From Leptospirales bacterium (GTDB lineage: Bacteria > Spirochaetota > Leptospiria > Leptospirales > Leptonemataceae): a DNA stretch of 50,860 nt. The notes under the pieces are model-generated. The model worked only from the letters and a program-made list of their open reading frames with translations, was not told the origin of the DNA and did no database searches. Position numbers and translations under genes: made by a program. Below, piece after piece: positions 33,910 through 43,762 of this stretch; within the stretch, counting starts at the first letter, position 1, and every line of letters begins with the position of its first letter. The DNA is taken from the NCBI GenBank assembly GCA_019694685.1, contig JAIBBM010000029.1, positions 1 to 50,860 on the forward strand, in the 5' to 3' direction.

Positions 33910-35274
33910 ATGAATCGAAAAACGGCGACTTCTGCTCTTGTAATCTTCTTCTGTGCCATTGGAAATCTGAACGCGTGGAGTGAGCATTCTATCTTCATGC
34001 ATTCAGCCCTCAGTGGAATGAAAGAAATTGCCGGAGCCGCGCCAGTGGCCGCGGAGACTCTGGATTCATTTCTGGCAAAGGAAAGCAAGGGACTCGCGCA
34101 GCTTCTGTCTGAAGAAGAATCCTGGGCGCGTGCGAACATCGAGGGATATCCTGCCAGACCAGATGACCTTGCTTTCGATCGCTCTACAGAGACGAACTTG
34201 CGCAAGCGCTTCCTGTACGCTCTCAGAGTAAACCCAGAAGCGAAGATGGCCATGGCACTGCAGCTCATGCCAGGTCAGGATCCCGCGGGCAGAACTTTTT
34301 TGACTCCGCGAGATGTATCTGTTTACAAAAATCCAATCTGGCTTGCGAAGATTCGTTTCGCGCAGATTCGTCCAGGAGAACGCGTCGCACCCCTCGAGAT
34401 TTTGTCCACCGCCGCAGACGAGCCAGACCTGGGTCTGGACATCGGGCTATTTGAAGACAGCGGTACTGAATGGGGGAGCAAGATGGGTTTTGGTAAGATT
34501 CCATTTGGAAACGCCAACCTCGAATACAGTTCTCAAGCTCCATTTCACATGACGTTCTATCATGAGGCGGGAATCGTGTATATGCTCGCAGGATTCTTAA
34601 AGCACACGTATCCTGAAGTTCGAGTGCGTCAGTTCTACGCGCTATCGCGGTATGCATTTCGCACGGGTCATCCGTACTGGGGCTATCGTTTTATGGGAAT
34701 GGGTCTTCACTATGTGACGGACCTAACTCAACCTTACCATGCGCGGGTCCTTCCCGGAATCGGTGTGCTCAGAATGCTCTGGATCAACTTGATGGACATT
34801 GCTGGACGCCATCAACCAAAGTTAGACGCCATCCAGCTCGTCTCCAATCGCCATAGTGCGATTGAAAATTTCTATCAAGTGATTCTTCACAGAGACTCAG
34901 TCGCGCACGACATGAACCATCCATACTGGAAAGCAACTGTAGATGAAAGCAAAGACCTGTCGTACGGGAAATTTGGCCGGAAATATTTGAAAGATGTTGT
35001 CACTCAGGAATCTGAATCTCGCGCAGACGCGCTGGACTCAAAGCTCACGGATCTAATTCCATCGAACCTCGTGAGCGATCCATCTGTTGAGTTTGCGGTT
35101 GCGAATGCTGGAAAGGATCTTACGAAAGTGATGGAGAAAGAAAAGCCAGGGTCCGTGGATCAATTGTCCCTGGTTCTTGCTGATTTCGCGGCGTCCTTTG
35201 GATCGCATTCGCGAAACTTCATCAGAGCAGTCCTTGCACTTGAGGACGCCTACGCGTCCTCGAATGCGAAGTAG
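33910..35274 (+). CDS. Zinc phospholipase C/P1-nuclease-like protein
   Basis: 454 residues from ATG 33910 with AGGA upstream. A signal peptide ends near NLNA, leaving Trp as the probable mature N-terminus (WSEHSIFMHSAL), as in zinc phospholipases C and P1 nucleases, where that Trp binds zinc. Further metal ligands appear in FYHEAG and in MGLHYVTDLTQPYHARV, the family's H-x3-D-x3-P-x-H signature. It should be a secreted hydrolase of phospholipid or nucleic acid; which one cannot be told. Confidence 0.75.
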   Translation: MNRKTATSALVIFFCAIGNLNAWSEHSIFMHSALSGMKEIAGAAPVAAETLDSFLAKESKGLAQLLSEEESWARANIEGYPARPDDLAFDRSTETNLRKRFLYALRVNPEAKMAMALQLMPGQDPAGRTFLTPRDVSVYKNPIWLAKIRFAQIRPGERVAPLEILSTAADEPDLGLDIGLFEDSGTEWGSKMGFGKIPFGNANLEYSSQAPFHMTFYHEAGIVYMLAGFLKHTYPEVRVRQFYALSRYAFRTGHPYWGYRFMGMGLHYVTDLTQPYHARVLPGIGVLRMLWINLMDIAGRHQPKLDAIQLVSNRHSAIENFYQVILHRDSVAHDMNHPYWKATVDESKDLSYGKFGRKYLKDVVTQESESRADALDSKLTDLIPSNLVSDPSVEFAVANAGKDLTKVMEKEKPGSVDQLSLVLADFAASFGSHSRNFIRAVLALEDAYASSNAK

Positions 35275-35275
35275 G

Positions 35276-35884
35276 TCAGGGAACGATCACGCCTTCAAAC
35301 AGAAGTTTGTCTGCGATTGCCTCGTTTGCTTTGAACGGCTCCTCCAGACCGTATACAATGGTCTGGAGTGAGTATCCATCCTGAGAATAGAGCGCATACT
35401 TGAAGAGAAAATTGGTGCGCTTCATGGTGATGGCAGCCTTTAGAATAAGGAATTCTTTTCCGTTGATCACACGCCTTTCTTCTGAAACGATGTTGTAAGA
35501 GTCCACTGCGCTCTTCGCATTTTCAACCACAGCTTGCTTGAGCAATTCCAGACTGAAGCTTCCCTTTTCTGGTATGAACATGCAATACAAACCGTCACCC
35601 AGATCGCGCAATGTGAACTCAGCGTCTTTGTTCGTGCTGTTTGTCAGGTTCCACTTGCCCGATTGAAATTTGAGGCCAGCTCCAGGAAAGATGGTACTCT
35701 TCAATTCTCCCGCCTGTGTCTTTCCCAGGAATTCGTTCAGGCCTGATTCTGTTAAGTAGGTCCATTTTCCGTCGTCGTCCAGGCGAACGTATTTGCCCGC
35801 GGTGGTTCGTGCAAGCTGGGGATCAGCCACAAGTGCAGCCGCCGACAGGGTGGTGGTCAAAAAGGTTGCGATCAGTTTGCGCAT
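35276..35884 (-). CDS. Hypothetical exported protein
   Basis: 202 residues with a signal peptide (MRKLIATFLTTTLSAAALVA). A short motif GKYVRLDDDGKWTYL follows, as in small SH3-like or DUF3157-type periplasmic proteins; the rest is not recognised. It converges on the phospholipase-like gene with no gap. Confidence 0.7.
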   Translation of the reverse strand: MRKLIATFLTTTLSAAALVADPQLARTTAGKYVRLDDDGKWTYLTESGLNEFLGKTQAGELKSTIFPGAGLKFQSGKWNLTNSTNKDAEFTLRDLGDGLYCMFIPEKGSFSLELLKQAVVENAKSAVDSYNIVSEERRVINGKEFLILKAAITMKRTNFLFKYALYSQDGYSLQTIVYGLEEPFKANEAIADKLLFEGVIVP

Positions 35885-35975
35885 GGCTGATCAGACAGAA
35901 CGCCGTCGGTCAGGTCTAGACCTTTTTTTATATGCAACGCCCCATTGAGTCCCAGTTTGACTTTGGAGGAAGGCA

Positions 35976-37718
35976 ATGATCCAGGGAAACTATTTTAAAG
36001 ATAACGAAGACTTGATGCTCCAGTTCAATTCTATTCTAGACTGGAAGGAAATCGTCGCGGCCTATGAACGCGGATTTGAAGACGCAAAAACTTATGAAAA
36101 GACAAAGGACGAAAGGTTCGCGAATGCTCCGGCAGATGTGAAATCTGCTGTAGAGTATTACGAATCTATCCTGGAAGCCACCGGTGATTTAATGGGAACT
36201 TACGTCGCACCGCGAAGTGCTGAGATGGATCGGGTGGGCCTGAAGTATGAGAACGGAAAAGTAACTTTCCCAAAAGCGCAGGAAGAGTGTTATTCCACTC
36301 TGCGTGATGCTGGCCTCATGCCGATTGGAATCAGTCGTAAGAACGGAGGCCTGGGTCTGCCGGCAACTGTTCAATCCATGATCTGCGAAATTGCTGCGAG
36401 AGCGGACGCAGCCTTCTGTCTTGCGTTTGGAAACGTGAACATTGTAGATATTGTAGAGAGATATGGCTCAGACGAGTTGATTCAAGAATGGATTCCGGAC
36501 ATTGCGGCAGGAAAGTACAGCGCTGCGATGGCATTGACGGAACCAAACTACGGATCGGATCTCCCCAGTGTTCAAACCAAAGCAGAGAAGGGCGCAGACG
36601 GCGTCTGGCGCCTGACTGGAACCAAACGATTCATCACTCATGCATGCGGCTATATTGATGCTCCAAGCATCATTCTCACTCTGGCTCGCACTGGATCTCC
36701 AACGAGCGGAGCTCGTGGACTTTCCTTTTTCCTGGTTCAGGGCAAAGACGTGCATGTGGCGGGAATTGAAAAAAAGCTCGGGCTTCACTGTTCGCCAACG
36801 TGTGAAGTGGTGTTTGACAACTCTCCTGGCCAACTGATCGGAGAAGAGGGCTTTGGTCTTGTGAAGTACTCTATGGGCATGATGAATGCTGCGCGCATTA
36901 CCATTGCGGCACAATCTGTGGGCATTGCAGAGGCAGCCTACCGTGAAGCTAAGAAGTACGCATCAGAAAGAATTCAATTTGGAAAATCCATTGATAAGAT
37001 TCCTGCAGTGCGCAAGATGCTCGACCGCATGGAGCGCGAAATCGCTGGAATGCGAATGCTGGTTCTCGAAGCAACTCGATCTGTGGATCGCTATGTATGG
37101 AAGAAAGAGCATCTGATCAGACACGAAGGGAAGAGTGAAAAAGACGCCAAAGCAGATCCGGAAGTGAAACTCTGGGAAAAGCTCGCGGATTTGTTTACAC
37201 CCATGGCAAAATATTACGCAAGCGAAGGCTGTGTGAAGATTGCATACGACGCGCTACAGATTTTCGGAGGCGCGGGCTATACGGAAGAGTATGATGTGGC
37301 ACGCATTTATCGCGATGCACGCATTACAACCATTTACGAAGGCACAACGCAACTCCAGGTAGTGGCAGCCATCGGTGGCATTGTTTCTGGCATGGCCCCA
37401 GCAGGAAATCTGCGCGAATACATTCAGCAAGAAATGAAGTCGATTTCTCCGTCAGCGGAACTCAAGAGATCCTTTGATTTGTTCTCTGAGATTGCAGAGG
37501 CATACAGAGATCTACCAGCCGGGGAAGAGAAAAGTATGCTTGCGTTTGAAACAGTGGAAGCAGCCACACGTCTCCTGATGGGCCTTCTCATGGAGCGCTC
37601 TCTGGCGCGTACTCCTGATAACGCTCATCGCAAAGAAATGTGTCGCGGTGTGAGCATCGATACGATTGCCACTCTGGAAGGAACACGCGCGCGCATGAAG
37701 CTTTCTGCAGTGAAGTAA
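35976..37718 (+). CDS. Acyl-CoA dehydrogenase
   Basis: 580 residues, a long-form acyl-CoA dehydrogenase. ALTEPNYGSD in the middle and GTKRFITHA are the FAD-binding core; AYREAKKYASERIQFGKSI starts the C-terminal domain; QIFGGAGYTEEYDVARIYRDARI and YEGTTQLQ include the usual catalytic Glu region. About 100 residues extend past the core. It oxidises fatty acyl-CoA in beta-oxidation, the main energy route of leptospires. GGAGG stands 7 bp before the ATG. Confidence 0.95.
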   Translation: MIQGNYFKDNEDLMLQFNSILDWKEIVAAYERGFEDAKTYEKTKDERFANAPADVKSAVEYYESILEATGDLMGTYVAPRSAEMDRVGLKYENGKVTFPKAQEECYSTLRDAGLMPIGISRKNGGLGLPATVQSMICEIAARADAAFCLAFGNVNIVDIVERYGSDELIQEWIPDIAAGKYSAAMALTEPNYGSDLPSVQTKAEKGADGVWRLTGTKRFITHACGYIDAPSIILTLARTGSPTSGARGLSFFLVQGKDVHVAGIEKKLGLHCSPTCEVVFDNSPGQLIGEEGFGLVKYSMGMMNAARITIAAQSVGIAEAAYREAKKYASERIQFGKSIDKIPAVRKMLDRMEREIAGMRMLVLEATRSVDRYVWKKEHLIRHEGKSEKDAKADPEVKLWEKLADLFTPMAKYYASEGCVKIAYDALQIFGGAGYTEEYDVARIYRDARITTIYEGTTQLQVVAAIGGIVSGMAPAGNLREYIQQEMKSISPSAELKRSFDLFSEIAEAYRDLPAGEEKSMLAFETVEAATRLLMGLLMERSLARTPDNAHRKEMCRGVSIDTIATLEGTRARMKLSAVK

Positions 37719-37721
37719 ACG

Positions 37722-38501
37722 TCAGGCGACGATCCAGGCAAGGGCATAGAGCCCGTAACTCGCATCCCCAATGGTTCGGGCGCTCTGCCCGAACCGTTGA
37801 TTCGCAAGCACTCCCTGCAAAGTCATGTGTGCCACTGCGATTGCGGTGAGGATCCATCTACCGTCCAGGGCAAGCGAAAGTGCTGCCGCGATCATTCCGC
37901 AAATCCAGATGAATGCAATCAAGCGGCCAAGTACATCCGCTCCAATGGCACGAATTGCATTGTGCTCTCCGCGAAGCCTGTCCACTTCCAGGTCATGGCT
38001 GGATAGTACCAATACATTGATCCAGCAGGAGCAGAACATCATCGCTACATACGGCAAGAGCGATATAGAAAAGGCGGGCAGAGCCGCGATCCACGCACCT
38101 GCAGTGTAGCCTGCAGAAACAAGAATTTCTTTTTCAAATCTGAGATGGAATTTGTTTATGATGATGAAGTAAATGCACAGGAACAGCAACATACCGAGTC
38201 CACCTGCGATCATGATCTCAGGCAGGCGAAGCATCAAAATCGCGGCCGCGAGAAAGGCCAGAATGGCGAGGGACAAGAGCCAGTTCTTTTTTTCTGCATG
38301 ATAGGTTCTGCGTGCGTCTCCTTTCTGCTGTCTGAGTCTTGCGTCCAGATAGTGGTCCACGTTATAGATGCACAGTACGGCCATGAATAGACACGCCAGA
38401 ACAAAAGGATCCAGCTCTATTCTGGCGGCCCGCGCTGCAAACAGAGCCGCGCAGACCGCACCCGCCGCGACGTCGAAGCTCAGGTACTGCAGTGTTTGCA
38501 T
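37722..38501 (-). CDS. UbiA-like prenyltransferase family membrane protein
   Basis: 259 residues with about eight membrane helices. Two Asp-rich loops are visible: YNVDHYLDAR (a degenerate form of NDxxDxxxD) and SSHDLEVDRLRG (DxxxD). This is the plan of UbiA prenyltransferases, but the first motif is incomplete, so activity is uncertain. The start overlaps the stop of the phosphatase gene by one base, placing it last in the sensory operon. Confidence 0.65.
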   Translation of the reverse strand: MQTLQYLSFDVAAGAVCAALFAARAARIELDPFVLACLFMAVLCIYNVDHYLDARLRQQKGDARRTYHAEKKNWLLSLAILAFLAAAILMLRLPEIMIAGGLGMLLFLCIYFIIINKFHLRFEKEILVSAGYTAGAWIAALPAFSISLLPYVAMMFCSCWINVLVLSSHDLEVDRLRGEHNAIRAIGADVLGRLIAFIWICGMIAAALSLALDGRWILTAIAVAHMTLQGVLANQRFGQSARTIGDASYGLYALAWIVA

Positions 38502-40369
38502 CAGCGCAGAGCTACCGCTGGTTCTGGAATATCGATCGTAATCACCGTGATATCATCTGACAGAAGAGTTCGCATCTGGCTTAGATTGTGAACGAGTGTT
38601 TCTCCGAACGCATCTGCATCTGTGGTGGCAGCACACCTTTCCACCTGGGCATAGAGCGGAATCGTGTAGTCTTCACCTGGAAGATCCTCGTACAATCCGT
38701 CCGTATAGAGAATCAGTTTGTCCCCGGGCTGAAGGTCGAAGGTGGCATCCTTGTAATCGAACGATTGTATTACGCCCAGCAGCATTCCTTCTGATTCGAG
38801 AGGGATTACTTTACCTTGCCGCAGTACAAGGACAGGGGGATGTCCTGCAGCGGCGAACTTCATTTGCATCGCATCGAAATCAAGGTAGATGCAAAATGCG
38901 CTCACAAATCTGTACTGGATGTATGTGCGAAGGAATTGATTCATCTTACCAAGGACAATTCCCGGAGATGCTATCTCTGAACAAACTGTGCGAAATGCCA
39001 CTTTGACTGTGGATGAGTCGAGTGCAGCAGAAACACCGTGGCCCGTCACGTCTGCGATCAAAATGCCGAGAGATCTTTCGCCTGTTTCATGGAAGTCGTA
39101 AAAATCTCCACCCACCGCATGCAGGGGAATATATGTTACTTTTATTTCTGCTTCGCTTACGGGAATCGAATGGGGGAGGATACGCTCTTGAATCGCTCGC
39201 GCCAGCTCCATATCTTTTTCCAGTGCGGATAGTCTGGCCTGTGCTTTTCCTTTTTCTTCTGAAAGGCGCCTGATTCTGCGGCCGAGAGCGAGAGAAAAAA
39301 GAAGCACTTCTGCCACTGTGCCCAGCTGCGTTCCAAATCGGCCTGCAAGAGACATGGGCAGCAGAGTGAAAGAGGTAGCAGACTCAACTATGGATCCTGC
39401 CGCCAGTGCGCTCCAGGCCAGGATAAAGTAGCGAGATTGTTGCACTCCGCTTCTTGCCGCCATGATTGCATTTAGAAACAATGCGATCGAACCCAGGGGC
39501 ATCAGCGCAGTGATGAGACGAACAGAGATCATGAAGGGAAGGAGCAAGGAGGATATGGCTACAATGACTGCAAACCAGATCAGGGACATCATGAGTTTGT
39601 CCATGTTTGAATTTACTTTCTTGTTTTGCAGGAATTCCCGGTTGAACAGCGCCACACTCACGATCGCAAGAGCGGTCACGAATAGTAAACCTTCGTTGAG
39701 AATGAAAGGAGAATACTGGAAGAAAAACTGCTGTGCGAAGCCATTGAGGAGCAAATAGGAAACCAGAATCATCGACAGATACAGGCAATAGTACAGATAA
39801 CTTCTTTCACGCACGAAAACAAAGATCATGAAGTTATAGACAAGTAAAGACGCGATCGTTCCAAAATACAGGCCATGAATCAAGTATTCAGGCATTGCCT
39901 TGTACAAAAACTCGTCCGCTTCCCAGATCCGAACCGGGACCATGATGGTTCCTTTGGACGTCACGTGCAGGTAGACCGTGCTTTTGGATCCCGGAGGCAA
40001 TGAGAGACGGGACGCTGGATTGCGATGTGGCACGGTGCGCGTGCGAAAATCAACCGTATCTCCGGCTGATTGGCGCATAACGTTCCCGTCCGAGATAAAA
40101 AACAGATCAATTCGATCTAGATACGCAGACCCCACTTCAATGATGATTCGCCATGCTTCTGGATTCTTGTTTTCGAGGGGAAAGCGGGCCCAGACTCCAG
40201 AAGTCTTGAAGCCGAAATTGGGCACGATTCTGCCTGCGTGCTCCCACCCATTGCTATTTCTAGCCTCTTCGAGGCTGTCTGCTTCTCGCAGGATTTCGAT
40301 GTCAGGTCTTTCCGCTTCTTTGCCGCATGCCGCGCCAAACAGAATCAAAAGTAGAATCAAATTTCTCAA
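38501..40369 (-). CDS. 7TMR-DISM/SpoIIE PP2C phosphatase
   Basis: 622 residues. A lipobox-like GAACG follows the signal peptide; a 7TMR-DISM extracellular domain (about 25-160) precedes seven membrane helices (about 170-370), a coiled coil (LSEEKGKAQARLSALEKDME) and a PP2C/SpoIIE domain with GGDFYDF and ADVTGHGVSAAL, carrying the metal-binding Asp residues, and a final LLSDDITVITI. This architecture fits an RsbU-type phosphatase that dephosphorylates an anti-sigma antagonist. Start TTG at 40369 overlaps the cyclase stop as TTGA. Confidence 0.9.
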   Translation of the reverse strand: MRNLILLLILFGAACGKEAERPDIEILREADSLEEARNSNGWEHAGRIVPNFGFKTSGVWARFPLENKNPEAWRIIIEVGSAYLDRIDLFFISDGNVMRQSAGDTVDFRTRTVPHRNPASRLSLPPGSKSTVYLHVTSKGTIMVPVRIWEADEFLYKAMPEYLIHGLYFGTIASLLVYNFMIFVFVRERSYLYYCLYLSMILVSYLLLNGFAQQFFFQYSPFILNEGLLFVTALAIVSVALFNREFLQNKKVNSNMDKLMMSLIWFAVIVAISSLLLPFMISVRLITALMPLGSIALFLNAIMAARSGVQQSRYFILAWSALAAGSIVESATSFTLLPMSLAGRFGTQLGTVAEVLLFSLALGRRIRRLSEEKGKAQARLSALEKDMELARAIQERILPHSIPVSEAEIKVTYIPLHAVGGDFYDFHETGERSLGILIADVTGHGVSAALDSSTVKVAFRTVCSEIASPGIVLGKMNQFLRTYIQYRFVSAFCIYLDFDAMQMKFAAAGHPPVLVLRQGKVIPLESEGMLLGVIQSFDYKDATFDLQPGDKLILYTDGLYEDLPGEDYTIPLYAQVERCAATTDADAFGETLVHNLSQMRTLLSDDITVITIDIPEPAVALR

Positions 40370-42099
40370 TTGCCACCCGCCTGAACTGGCGCATGCTGAA
40401 TCTGATTTCGGCCGGCTTGCTTTGCGCGATAGAGCATGTCGTCTGCGTTCTTGAACAACTCCCGCGCTGAAATCCGGGGCTCCCCGTGAATATCCGGGTG
40501 ATGGACGGCAACACCTATGCTGATGGTCACGTGATCAGCGGTCGGCGATTGAGCATGAGGAATCCCGGCAGAGCTAATGGCTCGTCGGAGATGTTCTGCT
40601 CTTTCTACGCCCTCTGACAGGGTTAGATCTGGAAGTATGACAACGAATTCTTCTCCGCCATAGCGTGCTGTGAATTCGCCGCCACGTCTGAAATGCGACT
40701 GAAGAATGTTGGAAATAGCAATCAGGCAATCGTCACCGGCCTGATGCCCGTAGTGGTCATTGAACATTTTGAAATGATCCACATCGCAGACAAGGAGTGT
40801 TACAGGTTGGCCGTGTCTTTGTGCACGACGGATTTCCTCCTCAATTCGAACGTCAAGGGATCTTCTATTGTAGAGGCCAGTAAGGGAATCGGTGGTGGCT
40901 GCCTGTGCAAGCTGAGTCACCGCATGCTCCAGCTCCTGATTGGCTGCGATCAGATCCTGTTGCATCTGTCGCCGCTCCGAAATGTCGCGGATAATTCCAA
41001 TGAACAGCAACTGACCTTCTGCGCGTAGTTCGCTTACTTTCAAGTCAATGGGAAATTTTGTGCCGTCTTTTCTGCATGCTTCCGCTTCGCGAGCCATGCC
41101 GATTACGTTTTTCACTCCTGTAGCCACATAGTTTGCCAGGTATACATCATGCATGGAATGATGCGGTTCTGGCATCAAGACGCTGATATTCTGGCCTGCA
41201 AGTTCTCCGTCCCTGTATCCAAAGATGGCAGATCCTGCGGGGTTGATGGATTGAATGGTTCCTCTGGTATCTATGATGATGAGACCGTCGAGCAAGGAAT
41301 CAAATACTTCGCGAAGCCGGCTTTCTCTATCTTTGAGTGCAATTTCAGTTTCGTTTACTCGCGCAAACAAATCGTCCACATCCCGTCCAAGTTCTGCGAT
41401 TTCATCCGCGCCTTCGAGTCGTAGACGAACGCTTCTGTTTCCACTTGCAAATTTCTTGATTCCGGTTGAAATAGTTTCCGTTCTCCGAGTGACTCGCATC
41501 GTGAGCACGAGCCACAATGCAAACGCACCTGCAAGCAGGCCAATGGCAGTGACAGTCATCTGCGTCCGTAGTTCGCGATTTGTTTCGCGGATTCGGTACG
41601 CAAGGTCCAGCTCGTAGTACACAAACCCGCATCGCCCTCCGCGCAGCCCGTTTCTGCCTGGAGCGCACATGCCTGCATAACCGACTACAAAATCAGTCCC
41701 CGCGTCCGGGAGGATGCGCGGGCCCGAAGCCAGAGGGTCTTCAAGAAACTTCGCGTGAACACGGGGGTAGCGATTGGCGACGAGCTCGCCTACGTCCTGA
41801 ATATTTGTGGAAGCAATGATCTTCCCATCCACATCGGATGCGAAGAGGACAGAAAGATCTGTTTCTGAGGCAAAGCTGATCATGGCGGCTCGCAAGGGCT
41901 CAATGTTCGTGGTCCGAAAATAGACTTCCCCCGCTGATTCGAGGAACGCCAGCCTTTCTGCAATCTTGATTCTACTTTCACGCGTGAGTCTGCCCATGCG
42001 CACTGTGCGCGCAGCAGCGTACGCTACGAAGAGTGAGCTCAAGGCAAACGAAACGGCAAGTGCAAGGATCAAGAAACGAACCGTGCGAAATCGTTTCAT
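40366..42099 (-). CDS. HAMP-PAS diguanylate cyclase
   Basis: 577 residues: membrane helix 1, a periplasmic sensor of about 140 residues, membrane helix 2, HAMP (about 195-250), PAS (about 255-380, with DGLIIIDTRGTIQSINPAG) and a GGDEF domain with RYGGEEF at 479-485. The intact GGEEF signature predicts c-di-GMP synthesis. The inhibitory RxxD site is replaced by RGGE, so product inhibition may be weak. It overlaps the binding protein before it as ATGA and the phosphatase after it as TTGA. Confidence 0.92.
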   Translation of the reverse strand: MKRFRTVRFLILALAVSFALSSLFVAYAAARTVRMGRLTRESRIKIAERLAFLESAGEVYFRTTNIEPLRAAMISFASETDLSVLFASDVDGKIIASTNIQDVGELVANRYPRVHAKFLEDPLASGPRILPDAGTDFVVGYAGMCAPGRNGLRGGRCGFVYYELDLAYRIRETNRELRTQMTVTAIGLLAGAFALWLVLTMRVTRRTETISTGIKKFASGNRSVRLRLEGADEIAELGRDVDDLFARVNETEIALKDRESRLREVFDSLLDGLIIIDTRGTIQSINPAGSAIFGYRDGELAGQNISVLMPEPHHSMHDVYLANYVATGVKNVIGMAREAEACRKDGTKFPIDLKVSELRAEGQLLFIGIIRDISERRQMQQDLIAANQELEHAVTQLAQAATTDSLTGLYNRRSLDVRIEEEIRRAQRHGQPVTLLVCDVDHFKMFNDHYGHQAGDDCLIAISNILQSHFRRGGEFTARYGGEEFVVILPDLTLSEGVERAEHLRRAISSAGIPHAQSPTADHVTISIGVAVHHPDIHGEPRISARELFKNADDMLYRAKQAGRNQIQHAPVQAGGN

Positions 42100-43070
42100 T
42101 TCTCTGGCGCTCTCTTTACGAAGCTGTCGTCTGCGATTCCTCGCGTGTCAGGAGCTTTTCTGAGCAATTCTTTCTGGGCCATGATCTTGCCCAGTCGCGC
42201 TGCGTGTTCTTCAAGTGGTCCGGAAAGCTCGCGAATATTTTCTGATCTGTCAGGGATGTGAATGCCGGCGTAGGCCTGTCTGGTTTCCCCGGGTGTGAGC
42301 TTAAGTTGATTGGCCACGCGAGACAGAAGGGACGCATCGTGCTGTATATGTCTGTTTACTTCGAACCATCCATCCACTACGTTTTGTAAATCGTCGCTAT
42401 GCTCCTCGATTGCGTCCCTGCGCGCAATGAGTACGTCCAGAATCTCGCCGGGTATCTCGCGGCTTGAAAATATTTCGCGAGCTCCCGCTTTCAAGAGGCG
42501 GGACCTCTGTGGTTCAAATGTGACAACTGCGTCTACTCGTCCCTCACTGAAGGCTTCCTCGTGTTCATTGATCCTGATTGGGACAATTGTGATGTCCGCG
42601 CTCGTCATTTTATTCTTTTCAAGAGCCCGTGTGAGAACGAATGCGCCAAGCGCGGATGCTTCCACTCCGATTCTTTTTCCACGCAGCCCTTTTACATCCG
42701 CAATGAGTGGTCGGGCTACAATTGCGTCTGCTCCCTGGGAAATGTCATGAATCAGTATGACGGAAAATGGAATGCCACTTTCGCGCACCATCAAAGCCTC
42801 ATCCAGGGTCAGGGAAGCGCACTCGAGAGCGCCGCCCTGGAATGCGCGCAGCACTTCCGTAGCCGAAGGATATTCGACCAGGCGAATGTTTCCTGGTTCC
42901 CATCCCTTCCGGTCCCGCGCCAGATAGAGAGGAGCGTATCCTGGCCAAATATTTGTTCCGATCCGCAGGGACTTACCCGGCTCGCAGTCGAGAAAGAACA
43001 ACATGGCACAGACTGCGGCGGCGCACCGGAGCATAAGACAGTATGTTTTTCCCCTGGGAAACCACATCAA
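42096..43070 (-). CDS. SsuA/THI5-like periplasmic binding lipoprotein
   Basis: 324 residues. A signal peptide with lipobox-like FFLDC; then a NMT1/SsuA-type solute-binding fold: GTNIWPGYAPLYLARD, a DEALMVRESG segment and GKRIGVEASALGAFV. No ABC permease or ATPase is adjacent. It is instead coupled by ATGA overlap to a membrane diguanylate cyclase, which suggests it presents a ligand to that sensor rather than to a transporter. That role is inference. Confidence 0.85.
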   Translation of the reverse strand: MMWFPRGKTYCLMLRCAAAVCAMLFFLDCEPGKSLRIGTNIWPGYAPLYLARDRKGWEPGNIRLVEYPSATEVLRAFQGGALECASLTLDEALMVRESGIPFSVILIHDISQGADAIVARPLIADVKGLRGKRIGVEASALGAFVLTRALEKNKMTSADITIVPIRINEHEEAFSEGRVDAVVTFEPQRSRLLKAGAREIFSSREIPGEILDVLIARRDAIEEHSDDLQNVVDGWFEVNRHIQHDASLLSRVANQLKLTPGETRQAYAGIHIPDRSENIRELSGPLEEHAARLGKIMAQKELLRKAPDTRGIADDSFVKRAPEK

Positions 43071-43126
43071 CTTTTTGACCGATCGGCCTTAAAGTATTGC
43101 CTGCCGCTGCTGCGGGGGGTAATATT

Positions 43127-43762
43127 GTGAAACGAATGGACCCGGTCTTCGAGAGAACGTGCGACCTTATAGATGGTGAGCTGGAGAACTGGCTTCAGGC
43201 AGTGCTGGGGGATATTCTAACCTCGTATGATCGCCTTCATTTGCGTGATCCTCTTTGTACCTGTCTCCTTGAGCTTGCGACCAACGCAAACAAAGCGAAC
43301 ATGAAGCACATTTTTTTCCTGGAGAAGGGCTGGGATATTTATGATCCGCAATTGTATACAGAGAGACTGAAAGAGTTTCGCGATCATGTCCTGCACTTTG
43401 AAAGTACGGTCGCATACGCGGAAAAAGCGAAGCAAGCTGGCCTGTACGTTCGTGTTTCCATTCATCATTCGCCTGCCGGTTTGAAGATTGCAGTGTACAA
43501 CAACTTACCGGTCATACCGGAAGACGAAAAAAGGATTCGTGAAAAGTTTTTGCACGCTCTGGAGTATCAGAATCTGGTCGACTTCTATCGTGATTACGGA
43601 GACAATAGCGAGGGCTCAGGTCTTGGATTTGCGCTGATGGTTTTGATGCTTCGAAGCGAAGGCATCCCGCCGTCTCTTTTGAGGGTCGGAACGGATGGCG
43701 GTCAGACTGCTGCCAGAATCGAAGTACCCTTCCATCCGGGGAGCGCTCCTCAGTCTCAGTGA
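43127..43762 (+). CDS. Stand-alone histidine-kinase-like ATPase
   Basis: 211 residues from GTG 43127, preceded by a G-run ribosome site; the ATG at 43136 is possible. An N-box LLELATNANKAN and a G2 box GDNSEGSGLGFALMV show a HATPase fold, but there is no His phospho-acceptor domain. It could be an anti-sigma-type or phosphorelay-related ATPase. It diverges from the sensory operon and converges on the kinase gene, whose stop it overlaps by 7 bp. Confidence 0.75.
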   Translation: MKRMDPVFERTCDLIDGELENWLQAVLGDILTSYDRLHLRDPLCTCLLELATNANKANMKHIFFLEKGWDIYDPQLYTERLKEFRDHVLHFESTVAYAEKAKQAGLYVRVSIHHSPAGLKIAVYNNLPVIPEDEKRIREKFLHALEYQNLVDFYRDYGDNSEGSGLGFALMVLMLRSEGIPPSLLRVGTDGGQTAARIEVPFHPGSAPQSQ

